A DNA stretch of 7,775 bases. Source: Pseudomonadota bacterium. GTDB lineage: Bacteria; Pseudomonadota; Alphaproteobacteria; Rhizobiales; Rhizobiaceae. Shown piece by piece: positions 7,047 through 7,775 of this stretch. Location: contig JAEYTV010000550.1 of the NCBI GenBank assembly GCA_023433855.1, positions 1 through 7,775 of the forward strand. The letters run 5' to 3'. The notes under the pieces are model-generated. The model saw only the letters and a list, made by a program, of their open reading frames with translations, was not told where the DNA came from and searched no databases. A program made the translations under genes and the position numbers. The stretch's first letter is position 1. The number at the start of each line of letters is the position of its first letter.

Positions 7047-7775
7047 TGGAGGCGCCCATCGCGAACATTGTCAACCAGGCGCCCCCCAAGCGGCCCTGGC
7101 TGTCGCCCACAAACCAGAGACGCCTGGCCAATTTCCGGTCCAACAAGCGGGGTTACTGGTCCTTCTGGATCTTCATGGTCCTTTTCGTCCTAAGCCTGTT
7201 TGCCGAGTTCCTGGCCAACGATCGCCCCATTCTCGCCTCGTACAAGGGCGAGATCCTCTATCCGGTCTTCGTGGATTATCCCGAGGAGAAGTTCGGCGGC
7301 TTCCTGGCGACCACCGACTACCGCTCGGAGTTCATCCAGCAGGAGATCGATGCGAACGGCTGGATGATATGGCCCCCCATCCGGTATTCCTACCAGACGG
7401 TGAATTCTAACCTGCCGAGTTCTGCGCCAACTAAGCCGTTCTGGCTCATGGCGGAGGAGGAGCGCTGCAGGGGTTACCCTGAAGGCAACCAGGATCCGAA
7501 CTGCACGCTCGGCAACATGAACTGGCTCGGCACCGACGATCAGGCGCGGGACGTCACTGCACGGATGATCTACGGCTTCCGCATCTCCGTCCTGTTCGGG
7601 CTTGCCCTCACCATCTGTTCGGCCGTCATCGGCGTGACGGCGGGCGCTGTGCAGGGCTACTTCGGAGGATGGACGGATCTCCTGATGCAGCGCTTCATCG
7701 AGATCTGGTCCTCCATGCCGGTGCTTTACATCTTGCTGATCATAGCAGCCATCCTGCCGCCCGGCTTCTTCGTGC
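7046..7775 (+). CDS. yejE: Peptide ABC importer, permease subunit (YejE type; 3' end cut off)
   Basis: The first 243 codons of the second inner-membrane permease of the peptide importer, a DppC/OppC-family protein. The frame is open to the window edge; E. coli YejE is about 340 residues, so roughly a third, including the EAA loop, is missing. Visible parts: the cytoplasmic lead LSPTNQRRLANFRSNKRGYWS (19-39), a first helix at about 40-57, FLANDRP (55-61), a long periplasmic loop, the conserved NWLGTDDQARDV (159-170), and helices near 180-203 and 221-240. The loop before NWLGTD (about 120-158) carries extra residues absent from E. coli YejE, with Cys141 and Cys153, and its codons at 7400-7430 (TCT, AGT, ACT) are less GC-rich than the surroundings. 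The start ATG overlaps the yejB stop by one base. The ATPase gene yejF is expected next, outside the window. Confidence 0.95.
   Translation, partial: MEAPIANIVNQAPPKRPWLSPTNQRRLANFRSNKRGYWSFWIFMVLFVLSLFAEFLANDRPILASYKGEILYPVFVDYPEEKFGGFLATTDYRSEFIQQEIDANGWMIWPPIRYSYQTVNSNLPSSAPTKPFWLMAEEERCRGYPEGNQDPNCTLGNMNWLGTDDQARDVTARMIYGFRISVLFGLALTICSAVIGVTAGAVQGYFGGWTDLLMQRFIEIWSSMPVLYILLIIAAILPPGFFV

Overview
The window looks like a chromosomal segment of a Rhizobiaceae-type alphaproteobacterium (Rhizobium, Ensifer, Agrobacterium or a close relative). This rests on base composition (roughly 60% GC by eye), protein sequences that read like rhizobial versions of well-known families, and the short 126-residue form of methylglyoxal synthase. 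No RNA genes, mobile elements, CRISPR arrays or prophage traces were seen. The content is ordinary, conserved chromosomal material, and I do not see a convincing undescribed system.

Layout. The left half (1-3808) is on the minus strand. In transcription order it holds a penicillin-insensitive murein endopeptidase (mepA, 3808-2756), methylglyoxal synthase (mgsA, 2646-2266), glucokinase (glk, 2259-1234) and the first 367 codons of an MsbA-like ABC exporter (1103-1, running off the left edge). mgsA and glk are 6 bases apart and almost certainly cotranscribed. The exporter follows after 130 bases, and mepA precedes mgsA by 109 bases, so their membership in the same transcript is open.

The right half (3993-7775) is on the plus strand and is a YejABE(F)-type peptide ABC importer: the periplasmic binding protein yejA, the inner-membrane permease yejB, and yejE, which is cut by the right edge. 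yejB and yejE overlap by one base. A 135-base gap with a small hairpin separates yejA from yejB. The ATPase gene yejF is expected just beyond the right edge.

The two halves diverge from a 184-base intergenic region (3809-3992) that must carry the yejA promoter and probably the mepA promoter. It contains several short inverted repeats. The functional theme at this junction is plausible: MepA cuts peptide cross-links in periplasmic murein, and Yej-type importers take up peptides, including muropeptides in at least one Agrobacterium study I recall. mgsA and glk form a separate sugar-metabolism pair at the glucose-6-phosphate and dihydroxyacetone-phosphate nodes.
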